A DNA stretch of 64,000 nt from Cristatella mucedo (Eukaryota; Bryozoa; Phylactolaemata; Cristatellidae): the NCBI GenBank assembly GCA_009760855.2, contig WPIO01000006.1, positions 8,875,001 to 8,939,000 on the forward strand, in the 5' to 3' direction. Positions 1 through 10,287 of the stretch are shown here, one piece after another (the first letter of the stretch is position 1; each line of letters starts with the position of its first letter). The position numbers and the translations under genes were made by a program. Under the pieces are notes generated by a model, which saw only the letters and a program-made list of their open reading frames with translations, searched no databases and was not told the DNA's origin.

Positions 1-130
1 TTAGGTAGCAAACAGCGACTGGGGAAGTATATTTAGAAAAATTTCCAGAATGGGCATTCTGAGAAGAGCTTGGGGCTGGCTTGAGAATAGCTTAAATTAG
101 TTCCACGGTCTACGACTCACTGAGCTAAAG
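1..130 (-). repeat. Fragment of LINE family B
   Basis: The stretch tagttccacggtctac...gagctaaagc matches the antisense of the LINE B reverse transcriptase C-terminal region also seen at 10.6, 37.3 and 62.3 kb. It is cut by the window edge. Confidence 0.45.
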
Positions 131-665
131 CAGCCCAAATTCAAAATTAATTGGCAAGCATATCACGCCCAGCCTCTCTTCGGGATCATTGTGTTCTGAT
201 CAGAATTGACCTTTCAGTAGACGACTACTTTAGCTCGGCAGTCAGGGCTATTTCAATCGTATTTAAAATTTCAAACATTAGAATTTGCTTTGATAAAGAT
301 GCAACAGCCAAGCCGGTCCATGAGTTTGTGATAATGCGTCTTGACTTCTGCAACTCACTACTTTCGCTTATTCGTGCCATTACACAACTTGCTGGCGACA
401 TGTACGGGCTTCCATGAAGCTGAACATCAACTTTCATTTTCTGTCACCTGCTTTCCCTTTTCTAAATTATCTTGGTTCGACTTACTTTCAAGAAATACTT
501 ATATCTCGTGTTTTGCTTCGTCCCGAGAGCTCTTCTATCTAGATCCAGTCTTCCTCTCTCATGCTCCTGAAGCATAGAGCTCACCGCCGACTATTTCTAC
601 ATTTCAGATGACCTGATGACATTTAAAGAAAAGCTCAGACCAGTTATTGTAAGCGTCTACTCAGG
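131..665 (+). repeat. Degenerate LINE family A copy
   Basis: Traces of the LINE A reverse transcriptase C-terminal region: the segment around 222-250 resembles 'gacgaccacatcagctccac', and 318-362 carries the 'ggtccatg...cttgacttctgcaactcac' block found in better copies at 27.1 and 28.5 kb. Many stops and indels; no function. Confidence 0.65.
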
Positions 666-678
666 TCCATGTAGAATG

Positions 679-679
<1 letters not shown>

Positions 680-757
<78 letters not shown>
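680..757. repeat. (GT)n microsatellite
   Basis: Nearly perfect GT dinucleotide run of about 39 units. Confidence 0.97.
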
Positions 758-758
<1 letters not shown>

Positions 759-759
759 A

Positions 760-1809
760 CTTAGGCTTGCTGAAGTTTGTTGATGCTGTGACAAACCACT
801 TAGAAAAATATTAGATCCTTTTAGGATTCTATGCAAATTGTGTATAATAATTTTTTTTAAATCTAATATATATATATATATTATCTATATATGTCATTAG
901 TCTTTAAGGTATAAATGGGGCCATGCATTTACATGCTGAAAAGCTGGGTAAGCCGACTGGTGCATCAGTCCAGCTAATATTGAGTTTATTTTCAGGAAGT
1001 GGCTTTAACACATTGATCGACAATAATTGCCTAAATATGCGTAGACTGGTCAGATTCCGCTGGAAAAAACGTGTTTCTTTTCCCTAAGCAACTAGCGTAT
1101 TCGACTGCATAAGAATGTCTCGACGGACATCTTAGATCATTTCTTGTTGAAGCCAAACCTGCTTCAATATGCTTGCAGTGCAGTTAAACAGCTACATCCA
1201 AAAGAGCTGTATTCAAAGCGTAGCCACTCGTAACTTCGCCTGTCGATTTTAATTTACTCATACAAAGGAAGTAGTCTGACATGCTACTACAATGTATCCA
1301 ATTTTCAAATACCAGAGTAAACTAAGTTAAAGTCATTTCTACTTAAAAAACGACCATAACACACGTGCTGCAATCCTTCATCGGAGAGTTTCAAAATATT
1401 TCAGATTCATAGCTCCTACTTGGTTTGATCGTAGAACTTCGCACGTCTGCGCTTTCATCTTCGACCTCCCACGGGACGGTAGAAGGCCACCAGGCAGGGC
1501 TTAGCTGCAGCTCCGGAGGGCAGCTTCGAAAGATCGGGCCAGCTGATCGGCAACAGATCAGTGTACCTTCGACTTACGTTTGTATTGTCTGGTACCCAAC
1601 GATTGATCCACAACCAGGAGTGGCTAGGCATCTCGAGAGCTGTTATTTCTATTCTTTTTGTTTGCAATTACTTAGCAGCTTGCAGTCCACGAGCAACGTG
1701 CTACGAATATAGAAGTATTTATGTTCGTTTGTTGCAAAAAAGTGGGCAAAGTAAGACGTCCTCAGGCACTGCGACTTGTGCTCTCAGGCTCTGCTGATTT
1801 TTTACTCAG
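760..1809. other. Intron-like DNA without recognised coding
   Basis: Contains short TA-rich runs near 866-880. Expected to be an intron of the peptidase gene; I looked for the earlier catalytic exons here and saw none. Confidence 0.4.
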
Positions 1810-1945
1810 GTCCGGATTTCGTGGCAGCCAGCTCGGTGGCACTAGCTAGCTTGCTCGTCGAAGCCACCGGCAACTTGTCGGCTTCAGCAGATGGCTCGAG
1901 CCGAACACTGCTCGATCAGTGGAGGTTGCAGAGCGGCTCCTCAAA
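1810..1945 (+). CDS. Peptidase gene, exon a (end of M28 domain)
   Basis: This exon starts after the acceptor tttactcag with two bases completing a codon and ends before GTGAGT with two bases left over. The reading PDFVAASSVALASLLVEA then TLLDQWRLQSG corresponds to the family's helix with the pattern PLxxxLVxxLTKxL and the following SLYESW-like segment. The next exon supplies the single base needed, giving an unbroken frame. The exon upstream of it was not recognised in 1-1809. Confidence 0.72.
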
Positions 1946-4900
1946 GTGAGTCGCTCGCTGCTGCTGCTGCCCCGTACTGCAGAGGGATTGCCTGAAAGCT
2001 GAGTATTTCACGTTCAGGGATTGATGTAAGCAGCACTTGCCAGCTACTTGCGTCAATGGGGCATTGTTCTTATCGTCATTTCCTATCGCGTCTAGCAAAG
2101 GCACCGTGGACCTATGGATCGAGCTCCCAAATGATAACAGTGGACCGTGAAAGTGCCCCATTTGATTTAGAATCATCTTCCTGCTAGAGCTGCCTGACAC
2201 TGCTCTGCCTAGTTTAACTCGCATGCTGTTGTGAAATACTTACATTTCTCTAACTTTCGAATTTTCAGCTATTCCATTTTGTCGGGCAGAGGAGATCATA
2301 GCAGCTTCACGGCATATTTAGGCATTCCTGCTATCCAGATGAGATTCACTAGCATTTCTGAAAAGGTGAGGGCTTGTGGCTTGGTATTATTTGTAATAGC
2401 TGCTAATCCAAAAGTCTCTACAGAAGGCCTTGATTGTAAAGTTCTTGACTCTGTGTGCCATGCTTTGAGGAAGTGCTGTGTACTGGCTTCAATTCATCCG
2501 ACAAAGAAGCAAGTGGTAGCTCGCCCGATCAGCCTTGTGCGTTGACTGACATGCTATTCTGTAGCTGTCGCTCGCCTTTATAGGGTTCTCGGCTGTTTAA
2601 ACTGAAAATATTTTTCCGAATTTTGGTGTTGCACTGTCTACAGGCTATTCGCTCTTCTTCAATGCTTACGTTTCACTGACGCTGCTAGCTTTTTTATGGA
2701 CAGCCGTGGCCGCAGTCGGTGGCTTGCTGTCGGCAGCAACTGACGTCGGACGTTGCTGGCCCGAGCCAGCTGGCAAAACTTACTGAGGCCTACTTGTCAG
2801 TACTCTTGAGACTCAGCGACTCGGCGATCCTTCCGTATGATCCCTCGGAAATCGCGGACGCCATTGAAAGAGGGATAATGGCAGTCAACAATTCGATGGA
2901 CGTACTCGCGGCCAACGACATTAGCCTGGGTAAAGGGCGTTGCATATTGGACATCTGCTTGCAGGTGCTTAGAATATCTTAGGGTGAAATTTTCGCTGTA
3001 TCTCATGTCCTACAGATAAGAAGCACCGTCGTATCCTCATGTTTAGGCTGGTAAATGTTTCTGCTTAGCTCATCCTGTCTGAAAAGCGACTTCCTACTGA
3101 GGGTATTCCTACAAAGTTGAAGCACAGTAGTGCTGCACGGTGGGCTGCACGGTAGGGCTGCACGGTGTTGCTGCAGCTCCAGCTCCAGCTCTGAATGACC
3201 TGCCCAGGAACAGCTGGCTCTCAGACCCTATAAAGCAACTTATTAAAATTTGATGTTTCGTTACTCACTTGAATTTCCTTCCTCCTCCTCCTCCTCGGCC
3301 GGTCTAAATGACAGAACTACTTCCTACATCCGGTCAGGTGTCTTACCGATCGCTCTTCATTCAAGCCTGTCTGTGTCTATAGACAACCTCGATTACTTCC
3401 GTGACCATGCCTGCCGTCCGTATGCTACGACAGCCTGGTACTCATTCCTGACTGGTGCGACGACATTGACCGACTTGACTACACTGAAAAAGAAACTAAA
3501 AACACACGTTTTCCTCACGGTATTCTTTCGGGCCATGTAAACTATGATATAAGTGCTTATGCAAGTCGGCACTGCATTTTAACACTAACCGACTGCCAAG
3601 CTTCCTTCGAGACAGTATTTAAAGTGCCTAGATTGATATTTAAATCTCCTATGGTGTAGACAAATGGCTTGTTATTATTTTTAATTAGCGATAGCCACTA
3701 CCGGTCCTTCAATACTACTCACAATTAGGCTAGCGAATCAGCTGAGCTTTACCCTTTTGCTTGAAGCTCAGTTCAGAAACTTTCTAAAATAACTCTAGTA
3801 GGTGCTTAGGAGGCTATGAGTAAGTTAGTAGTTGTTATGATTGACTTTAGGAATGATAATAACATTAGCATTTTCCGCAAAACATTTTCTTAGTAACCTA
3901 ATAGTACTTCGTGCAACTTTCTCTTAGCACTAACCAATATTAGTTCACTACTACACCTCGACTTCGGTTTTGGTAGCCAGTGGCTAGCAACCAGGTCAGA
4001 GGTCATGGGCATTTGACTGGGTGATGCCATAAAGTAGCTGAAACGGTTTCACCACCATAATAATAACAATACACTTGACAAAGCACCCTCAGAAAACTCA
4101 ATCTCTTTCTAGGCGTTTACATTAGCTGCAGAGGAAACACGATCGAATGGTGAGTGATATCATGCTTGATAAAACAAGAATGACACGGTTAGGGGTGACA
4201 TGCACGGGGTCAGAATGCAAGAGTAGCTAGTGGCAGCATGCAACAGTGTCAGCACCCATAAGCAAATTAAGGACAAATCGCAGGAACCCACTGAATGCTG
4301 TGATAAATAGGTGCGTTTTTAATTTCTTTTTAAATGTGGTCAAGTCAGGGATGTCGTGACGGGGAGTTGGGAGTGAGTTCCAGGCTTTGGGAGCATTCGA
4401 ACACGGTCTCCAAGGGATTTGAGGTTTGCACGAGACATGGGTAAACAATCCAATGCCGAAAAGTGGGTGGCACGATGTTTAGCCTGGTGAGGCAGCAGAT
4501 GTGATAGGTAGGCTGGAGCCAAAGAATGAAGGGACCTAGAAGTGAGCAACAAAACCTTGAAGACGATGCGTTGCTTGACTGGTAGCCAGTATAGATCGGC
4601 GAGAAGTGGTGCGACGTGGCAGCTGCAACGCTCATGCCAGACAAGGCTAGCTTCAGAGTTTTTCGCCAGCCGTAAGCGTCTGATTGCACATGCTGGAAGG
4701 CCAGCAAGCTGTTGGTTACAGATTATTATTATTATTGCAGATATATTATAGCTGTCGAAAGATTGCTTCCTAAAAATCGGCCGGGATCGGATGCTGGCTC
4801 TGCATCCTTACAAACTGCTGAGGCTAGAAGAATTAATAGCTGGGACTGCTGCAACTGGGGCCTTCAGTTTGTGCATTGCACAAGTCAGACTCGCGACGCT

Positions 4901-6887
4901 TTAGGTAGCCATGAATTGACTCCTCATCCATTTGACCCAAGTACTTCGGGCATACATTTGACCTCGTGCATCCATTTGATCTCATTTATCCTCGTGCATC
5001 CATTTGACCCAAGTCCTGAGGTCGTTACCCTATCAAGACAAAATTATCCACTAATCAAGCACTACACCATTCATCGATCACGTACGAGCTATTTTTGGTT
5101 AAATTCTGCTTCATGTGTACTACAACTGCAACGACTGAGCCCAGGAGTAATTGATTTCACTAGCCAAACCGCAGAGCTCACTCGAATACGACTCTGAAAA
5201 AGCAGTAAGCCACCTGGCATCGAAATAGCATCGGACAATGGGAGAGCTGCAATGTCGGCTTGAACTGCCAAAGGACACCATAGCACGAGCTCTCTGATTA
5301 GTAACGGTGAAGTACAGCCAATGCTTAATTCAATGGCAGCACTAGCAGTGGTGGCTGGTTACCTACTATTCGAAGAAGCACTCCAGAGCTATTCTGTGAC
5401 ACGAGTGAGTGCAAACTGCAGCCAAGCGTTATTGTTGTGCATTGCTCTGTACGACACACCAAGCTAACAAGTAAGGTTGCCAGATGGGACAGGGAAAGCC
5501 AGCCCCGGCGCACTCGAGCCTGAAGCTCTAATTTGTAGCTGGATTATGGGCAGGATCGAGGTCAGCCATAACGAAGTTGCGAGACATGAACAGCAATCAG
5601 CTTCGAAATGCCACTCTGAACGCACGTCGCCTCGGGTAAGCCTTCGCTCACCTAGCTTACTCTTACCATTGATCATTTTCGGGTCATGTATTTGCACTTG
5701 TTTAAGCTATATAGTGGCACGAACAGCCAACGTTCCGTCTGGGCTGAAGGGTTCGAATCAAAGCCAGTGAATTTGAATTTTTCGGCACTTGGCATTGATT
5801 CCTGTCTGGATATCGGGTGCCTAATACGTTGGTACGCACTGCTGTAGTAAGTTATATTTTTCAGCAACGATAAAGTCCGAAGAATTTCAGATCTGCTGTT
5901 GACTTTGACACGCATGTTCATCCATCCGTCTGGCGTCCCAACGATCAAAGATAATCAAGTCGTCACTAATATAAACAACAGGTGAATACCAATTTCTCCG
6001 AAGAAGTTCCTCAGCTCATTTGACTAATTGTCTAGCTTTGGCCGATGTAAGTTGCCCAAAATAAGTTGCCATTCACCAGGTTGCAAAGGTTCCGGCTAAT
6101 TTTATGGAACATTTCTGTGAAAGCTTTTAAGGGTTCCGCTAGATGAAAATCACAATGACTTAGGGCATGTTCTCTGTAATTTCAGTAGTACCTGAGCAGC
6201 CGACTGCTAAGAAAATTGAGAATTGTGAGGATAGTAGCTAACTGGCTCAGCAGTGTAAGAGGCATACCGTTGCACACCCGTTGGCATCACCAAAAACACT
6301 TCTTTTCTTAGCCGTTGGCACTACCAACAACACTTTGTATACTGAGTTTTGTCTGTTCAATCGTGTGTTCGAAGCATTGTAAATCTGTTGAAACCAAATG
6401 TGAGTACAAAAAACAATGACGCACAGTCTACTAAAACATTGAAGAATAACTTTCTATCATTGTCAAGAATGGGACAGATGAGTGTTTGAACGGATGGTTC
6501 ACTTTGACCGGAGCTGATGTCGTTTTCAGGATTCTGATTATAATGGGTTGTGTATGCAGATTTCTATTAATGCCAGCACTTTTGGACAGCCGAGTTGATG
6601 AATTATCTTTGCTTAACCCACTTTATGCAGATAGTTGATGTTGAGGCTATTGCATCAACAAGGTTACGTTTCCGAACAGGAATATGCTTATCGGACCGCT
6701 CAGCGACGACGAAAATAGCATGCAAGAGTTTCCAGGAATCTTTGATCTGCTCAAACGAGCCACGCTCCCCGAGCACTGGAAGGCCCTGAGGAGGCACGTT
6801 GCGGAAGTCACCCTCGCAATGGATGGCGCCGTCAGCTGCATGACTCGAGGTCTAGGCGACAACATGGTGTGGATACCGGACTTCTAG
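1810..6887 (+). CDS. 3' part of a glutamate carboxypeptidase II / NAALADase-like (M28B family) gene, six exons
   Basis: Exons 1810-1945, 2269-2365, 2704 (or 2737)-2929, 5554-5635, 5865-5981 and 6680-6887 are bounded by AG/GT sites and their phases agree at every joint except the still uncertain 2365/2704 joint. The translation follows the end of the peptidase M28 domain (SGRGDHSSF, LGIPAIQMRFT) and then the transferrin-receptor-like helical dimerisation domain (LLRLSDSAILPYD, DISLG, EFPGIFDLL, EHWKALRRHV), ending in TAG. Known members are type II membrane, homodimeric zinc carboxypeptidases that remove C-terminal glutamate from peptides or folates, or inactive receptor-like relatives. The N-terminus, membrane segment, apical domain and first zinc ligands would lie upstream of the window. 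The short segment with the last zinc-binding histidine was not found. Closest by eye to NAALADL1-type sequences; this is judgement from memory, not a search. The 2.6-kb third intron is full of LINE debris. Confidence 0.8.
2269..2365 (+). CDS. Peptidase gene, exon b (substrate-pocket segment)
   Basis: Acceptor attttcag, donor AAAAG|GTGAGG. It reads YSILSGRGDHSSFTAYLG then IPAIQMRFT, matching the family block xLGSGNDFxxFxxxLGIxxxRxRYT. The conserved Asp is kept. The first arginine of the human GCPII Arg-x-Arg pair (534) appears as Gln, the second (536) as Arg. The frame stays open for about 60 more codons past the donor, so an alternative longer exon to about 2545 is possible. Confidence 0.8.
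2704..2929 (+). CDS. Peptidase gene, exon c (start of dimerisation domain)
   Basis: The core SVLLRLSDSAILPYD then IADAIERGI and NDISLG matches the first helices of the transferrin-receptor-like dimerisation domain, where the family shows VxLRLxDSxxLPxxxxDY. The exon ends CTG G|GTAAAG in phase 1. Two in-phase acceptors are possible: cag at 2701-2703 or tcggcag at 2731-2736; the residues before LTSDVAGPSQ do not resemble the family, which favours the second. Confidence 0.78.
3127..3168. repeat. Short tandem repeat GGGCTGCACGGT-like
   Basis: Three units of tgctgcacggtg / ggctgcacggta / ggctgcacggtg, followed by two copies of agctcc. Lies in the third intron of the peptidase gene. Confidence 0.8.
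3390..3690 (+). repeat. LINE family A 3' end, degenerate
   Basis: Reads ...AWYSFLTGATTLTDLTTLK, the RT C-terminus of family A (better copies: [19 protein letters not shown]), then the 3' UTR with aaagtgcctaga and a T/A-rich tail. Intronic. Confidence 0.75.
4057..4745 (-). repeat. LINE family A, 5'-truncated copy
   Basis: On the minus strand this encodes the RT C-terminal part ([37 protein letters not shown]) in shifted frames, then the 3' stem-loop and an (ATT)-type tail at 4057-4072. A second short ATT run lies at the other end (4723-4738). Intronic and antisense to the peptidase gene. Confidence 0.85.
4928..5020. repeat. Small minisatellite built on 'catccatttga'
   Basis: Repeated phrases catccatttgacccaagt and cctcgtgcatccatttga alternate about four times in 90 bases. 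Confidence 0.75.
5554..5635 (+). CDS. Peptidase gene, exon d (dimerisation helix)
   Basis: Acceptor ttatgggcag, donor CTCGG|GTAAGC. The single G left by exon c joins GA here to give Gly, so DISLG runs into SRSAITKLRDMNS and ends ARRLG. This occupies the place of the SxxSLxxAVxxFxxxAxxF helix. Similarity alone is weak; phase fit on both sides, good splice sites and the correct position in the protein carry the call. Confidence 0.6.
5865..5981 (+). CDS. Peptidase gene, exon e (NDQLM..ER-like helix)
   Basis: Acceptor tatatttttcag with a good pyrimidine tract, donor AACAG|GTGAAT. It reads NDKVRRISDLLLTLTRMF then IHPSGVP, a clear counterpart of the family motif VLRMMNDQLMxLERxFIxPxGLP. Both neighbouring joints are in phase. 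About eight residues after SGVP are extra compared with human GCPII and NAALADL1 as I remember them, suggesting a surface-loop insertion or an earlier real donor. Confidence 0.78.
6680..6887 (+). CDS. Peptidase gene, terminal exon f
   Basis: Acceptor gtttccgaacag in the phase left by exon e (AG+G gives Arg). It reads RNMLIGPLSDDENSMQEF then PGIFDLL, matching the family's HVIYAPxxxNxYAGExFPGIYDAL, and EHWKALRRHVAEVTLA matching the last long helix WxEVxRQxxxAxxTxxxAAxxL. It ends TAG at 6885-6887 after a short tail with MVWIPDF, about 13 residues longer than the human ends. Confidence 0.85.
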
Positions 6888-7424
6888 GAAACTCCTGTTG
6901 CACCTTTCGACGAGCGCTCGCATTGGCTGCAGATTACTGCCGATCGATCGACGACCAACGCAGCTCAGGTGCACACATTCGGCGTGACCTCGGGTGTTTG
7001 CTTATGTTGACAAAGTTCGACTCCTGTGGCTCGTAGTGGGTCGAAATTGTCTTGGTGCTGGTACGGGCAGGCAGTCGCCCGACTCTGAGCAGCGGGCCGA
7101 AACAACACGGCTAGTCCGAACAAGACGTACAGTAATGGTGGCTCACGGTCGAAACTAGCTGTTGGCGTTACTATCACGGAAGTTGCGGCCTGGGCTGCTG
7201 CGAACCACACCAGTAATCCCTAGAGACTGTGAAATCGCGTTTTCCATAGACTTTCATTCATCGTGCTCGTGTCTTGGCACTATCGTATGTCAGTGAGTGC
7301 ATACACACACCCTCCTCGTGAACTGCGACTGCTGAAAGGGAAATACGTTTTATTTTTAGTCTAAACCTGAAATATTGCCGTCGTGTCAGGTAGCATCCCG
7401 ATTATTTCCTGTTGGTTGATTAAA
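6888..7424 (+). promoter_or_regulatory. 3' untranslated region and polyadenylation signal of the peptidase gene
   Basis: No recognised coding sequence follows the TAG. ATTAAA at 7419-7424 is followed about 22 bases later by the GT-rich stretch ttgttgtgttt (7447-7457), the usual layout of a poly(A) site. This would give a 3' UTR of about 0.55 kb. Confidence 0.5.
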
Positions 7425-8955
7425 GCAGTCTTTTCATACGAACCTCTTGTTGTGTTTACTCTGCCACGGCGTCGTCAGCTAACAGAGGGTATCAGGTTCA
7501 GCAACGGCTCGCCGTGACTGTAGCATCAGCTCTTACTGTGGTAGCGACGTCAGCAAACGACATTGGGCGTCGCTGAGAGCTCAACGGGTAGTGCATCAGT
7601 GCTCTGTGCTGTGGCAGCAAACTGCAAGCTCGGCGCCATTTCTTCGGCTCCACGATTTTCCGATTGATGCTGCGTCAGTCGCAACCGGAGGTCCTACTAT
7701 TGCTACTTACTACTTACAGATGCCTATTGAATTCTATGCGCCAGATGTAAAGGCGGCATGACAGCTAGAGCTAAGATATACGGACAGAGCTAGATATATA
7801 GACAGCTAGATATACGGGAAGTGAGAATTCGGTAGGAGCATATCCTGCAGTCTGCGAGCTTCTTGGTCGCGTGAGCAGGTTCAGGGTAGTTTTTTCCAGG
7901 GAGGTCTACTTTGTCTCTACCTTTAAGAGCATTGCGAGCTTCGCCAGAGGCTACTCTCGGCGGCTATTGCATCCTTATGTCCTATCTTTGGAATAAACCT
8001 GGAGGTATCTATAACCCGCTCCCATCTCTGGTGGCTGGATTTCCGCCGTTAAGCAGTCAGGTACTTGCCAGCATTATGTGGGTGGCAATGATGAGGCAAA
8101 ATTGGGCTACTGCATTGGAAAACAAAGCCATCGTGACTCAGCTTTTGCGAGATCCATCTAAGCGGTAGTCACTATAAAAAGGATGCGTGCATTTCACGTG
8201 ATTCATCTTAATTCCGTCTAAATCCTCTTGCAGCCTTGTCACAACATTTTTGTCTAATCGATATGGCCACTTTCGAATGCCGCTTATCTGTGATTTGCCT
8301 CCTCGTTCGAGTAGCAAACTGTTCCCGTAATTCAAATTTCACCGAGGCGACTCCTCCGAGCGATCCCGGCTAAGACCCATAGCCCTGCATCAACTAAAAA
8401 CGGTCGCAGGGCGTAGCTAAAACCTGTCACGATGAAGCTTCAATCCTAATTTCCAGCAGAAGATGGTAAACGGCGTGGCGAGTACATTTTCCGTAACAGA
8501 GCTTTTGATGACTGAGCCTTGGAAGGATTCATACAAGCAAAGACCTTCCGTCCGCTGCTGCAGTTCATCTCGATAAGGACAACTTAATCCGACGATCCTT
8601 GTTTAGTTGGATTGACATAAAAAAAAAATGGTTTAGACTTGAAGGCCAGTATAGCTGCTGCGTTAAGGACAATACGCCGATGCGTAATAGCCTTCATGTA
8701 CACTTTTCAAAGAGAGAGAGCGACAGGGAACAGGTAGAAAAGAGCGGAAATAGTAAAGCCCTACTTACTATTTACTGGGAAACTATGTTTAGCTTTACTG
8801 ATGGGAGTTACGAAATTCGATTGTCTCGCACGACAACTGTTGAAACATCGCTGTACCTCTGCTTTCATCCTTCCCTGCCTTCCAGGTCATCACATTCTAT
8901 CAACTCCCTTACAGAACGTATTGCCGACCTCCACACTGAAAAGCAGCCAGCTTTC
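7425..8955. other. Unassigned intergenic DNA
   Basis: An 86-codon open stretch at 7911-8168 has no recognised motif. Around 7764-7812 there is a short run of 'agctagatata' units. Nothing here can be called a gene. Confidence 0.4.
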
Positions 8956-8959
8956 TCTA

Positions 8960-9250
8960 ATTAAATCAGTATGACGCCAGCTTACTAGTTAGGGCCAACC
9001 TACTATTAGTCGGAAATTGATTTAAAAAAATCTTTAAATAGAATCCCGCCAGCATATCTCCAGTAGCCACTGCATGAAATTAGGCTATTGTTCTCCAAAG
9101 TGACCTTCTACCTGACGTCCACATAGTCTTTACTGTCAATGTTACCGAAATGGCGTTGCAAAAATGTAGGCCTGCTTAAACAGCGATGAAACAACCAAAT
9201 TAATCCATGCCTGTGCTGACAGTTTAAAGTCAGACAGTTTTAGTCCGTTT
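8960..9250 (+). repeat. LINE family A, degenerate RT fragment
   Basis: The order 'cttactagttagggc', 'cagcatatctccag', 'ctccaaagtgacctt' follows that of the RT region at 26,850-27,000, with many changes. Confidence 0.6.
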
Positions 9251-9449
9251 AAACCTCTGTAGCTCACTAATCCCAGGTCCTCCATCCTTTTCAATTAGGC
9301 ACTTAATTAGCGCTAAATTTTAGCTAGGCTTGCCTGACGCAAAAGCTGCAAGTGCCGCATTACAGTACTTCTTCCTATCAACAATGGCGCCTCATCGAGC
9401 AGCCTACAGAATTAAAGGCGCTATCTCTCACTTCTACGCCCTTTATAAC

Positions 9450-9790
9450 GTCATATATATCTCCATCTGTAACTTCGCAAAGTGACAGGGATTTAGTAAG
9501 TGATACGCTGGAGAGTCTTCTCTAGCATCCCCAAGCCAAAGCCGCTTTCGGTGTACATACGTCAGCCAACACACTAATCTCACGAAACAAATGGAAATTG
9601 GAAAGAATAGCTGAATCGGGAAGACTGATTATGAAGTGAGTAATCTAGAAGTAGCAGCTCTGGAAAGCTGTACCTCAGTCGACAGCACGAGTATACGTGT
9701 AATTCAATAAGAATGTTTTAGTTCCACAGTCCAATACTCACAGCTCCTTCTACCAACCTTCTTTAAGCTGAGTAATCAATGCTGCTGTCC
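9450..9790 (-). repeat. LINE family B 3' end, degenerate
   Basis: Antisense match to the B 3' region: 'tatctccatctgtaacttcgcaaagt', 'aagccgctttcgg', 'cagccaacacac', 'tctcacgaaacaaa'. Same order as at 10,318-10,460 and 62,000-62,130. Confidence 0.65.
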
Positions 9791-9859
9791 CTGAGAGAAT
9801 ATTGTTGTTCGTCTGTGCTGCTAAATTCCTCTTTTGATCTGTCATCATTAGTAGAATAA

Positions 9860-10287
9860 TTCTACGCGACTCCAGCAGAGATGCTTGACGAGTTTGCACC
9901 TTTGACTATACCAATAGTTCACTCTTGTCCAGACGGCCTGTGGTTTACCGTAGACATTAGGCAAGCTAGATTTACTACGCCCAAGCTTAAAAACGTGCAT
10001 GAAATACTGGGACTAATTGCCCAATTGGCACGCGTGCGAGGACTACTGCAGATCTTACCACTGATCATAGCCAAGGCCGAGTTTACCTTCTCTAAAAGCA
10101 TTGTTGAATCACCGATACAGAATACAAAAATACTTACGTTTGCGATCGACCGTCTCCTTAATAGCGCCCAGCTTAGCTGCTTAAATTGCCCTCCTAGGTA
10201 TGACCTAGCCGATTGCTTCTCTTGCTTCTTTTTCAAGGAAACAGAGCTCACGGAGTCCATCCCTGGCAACATCTTCTCTGGAATATA
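9860..10287 (+). repeat. LINE family A, endonuclease-RT linker part of ORF2
   Basis: An open stretch of about 135 codons from 9881 reads FAPLTIPIVHSCPDGLWF then DIRQA, IIAKAEFTFSKSIVES and YDLADCFSCFF. These are counterparts of the CR1/L2 phrases HAPLKTxTxxxRPxxPWxxxxIRxAK, LIxxAKxxFxxxxI and DLAxxFxxFF. The frame is open by chance of good preservation, but flanking RT is missing: a LINE B copy follows directly. Confidence 0.75.

Noticed and set aside
1425-1797. Two overlapping plus-strand frames upstream of exon a as candidate earlier peptidase exons
   Set aside because: No resemblance to the metal-binding or apical segments of the family and no convincing splice phase.
2719-2982. A free-standing small gene starting at GTG 2719
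   Set aside because: It is exon c of the peptidase gene read through its donor; no independent start is needed.
5710-5765. A/B-box-like pair (tggcacgaac / gggttcgaatc) between exons d and e
   Set aside because: The spacing is too short for a tRNA and no stems form; chance match.
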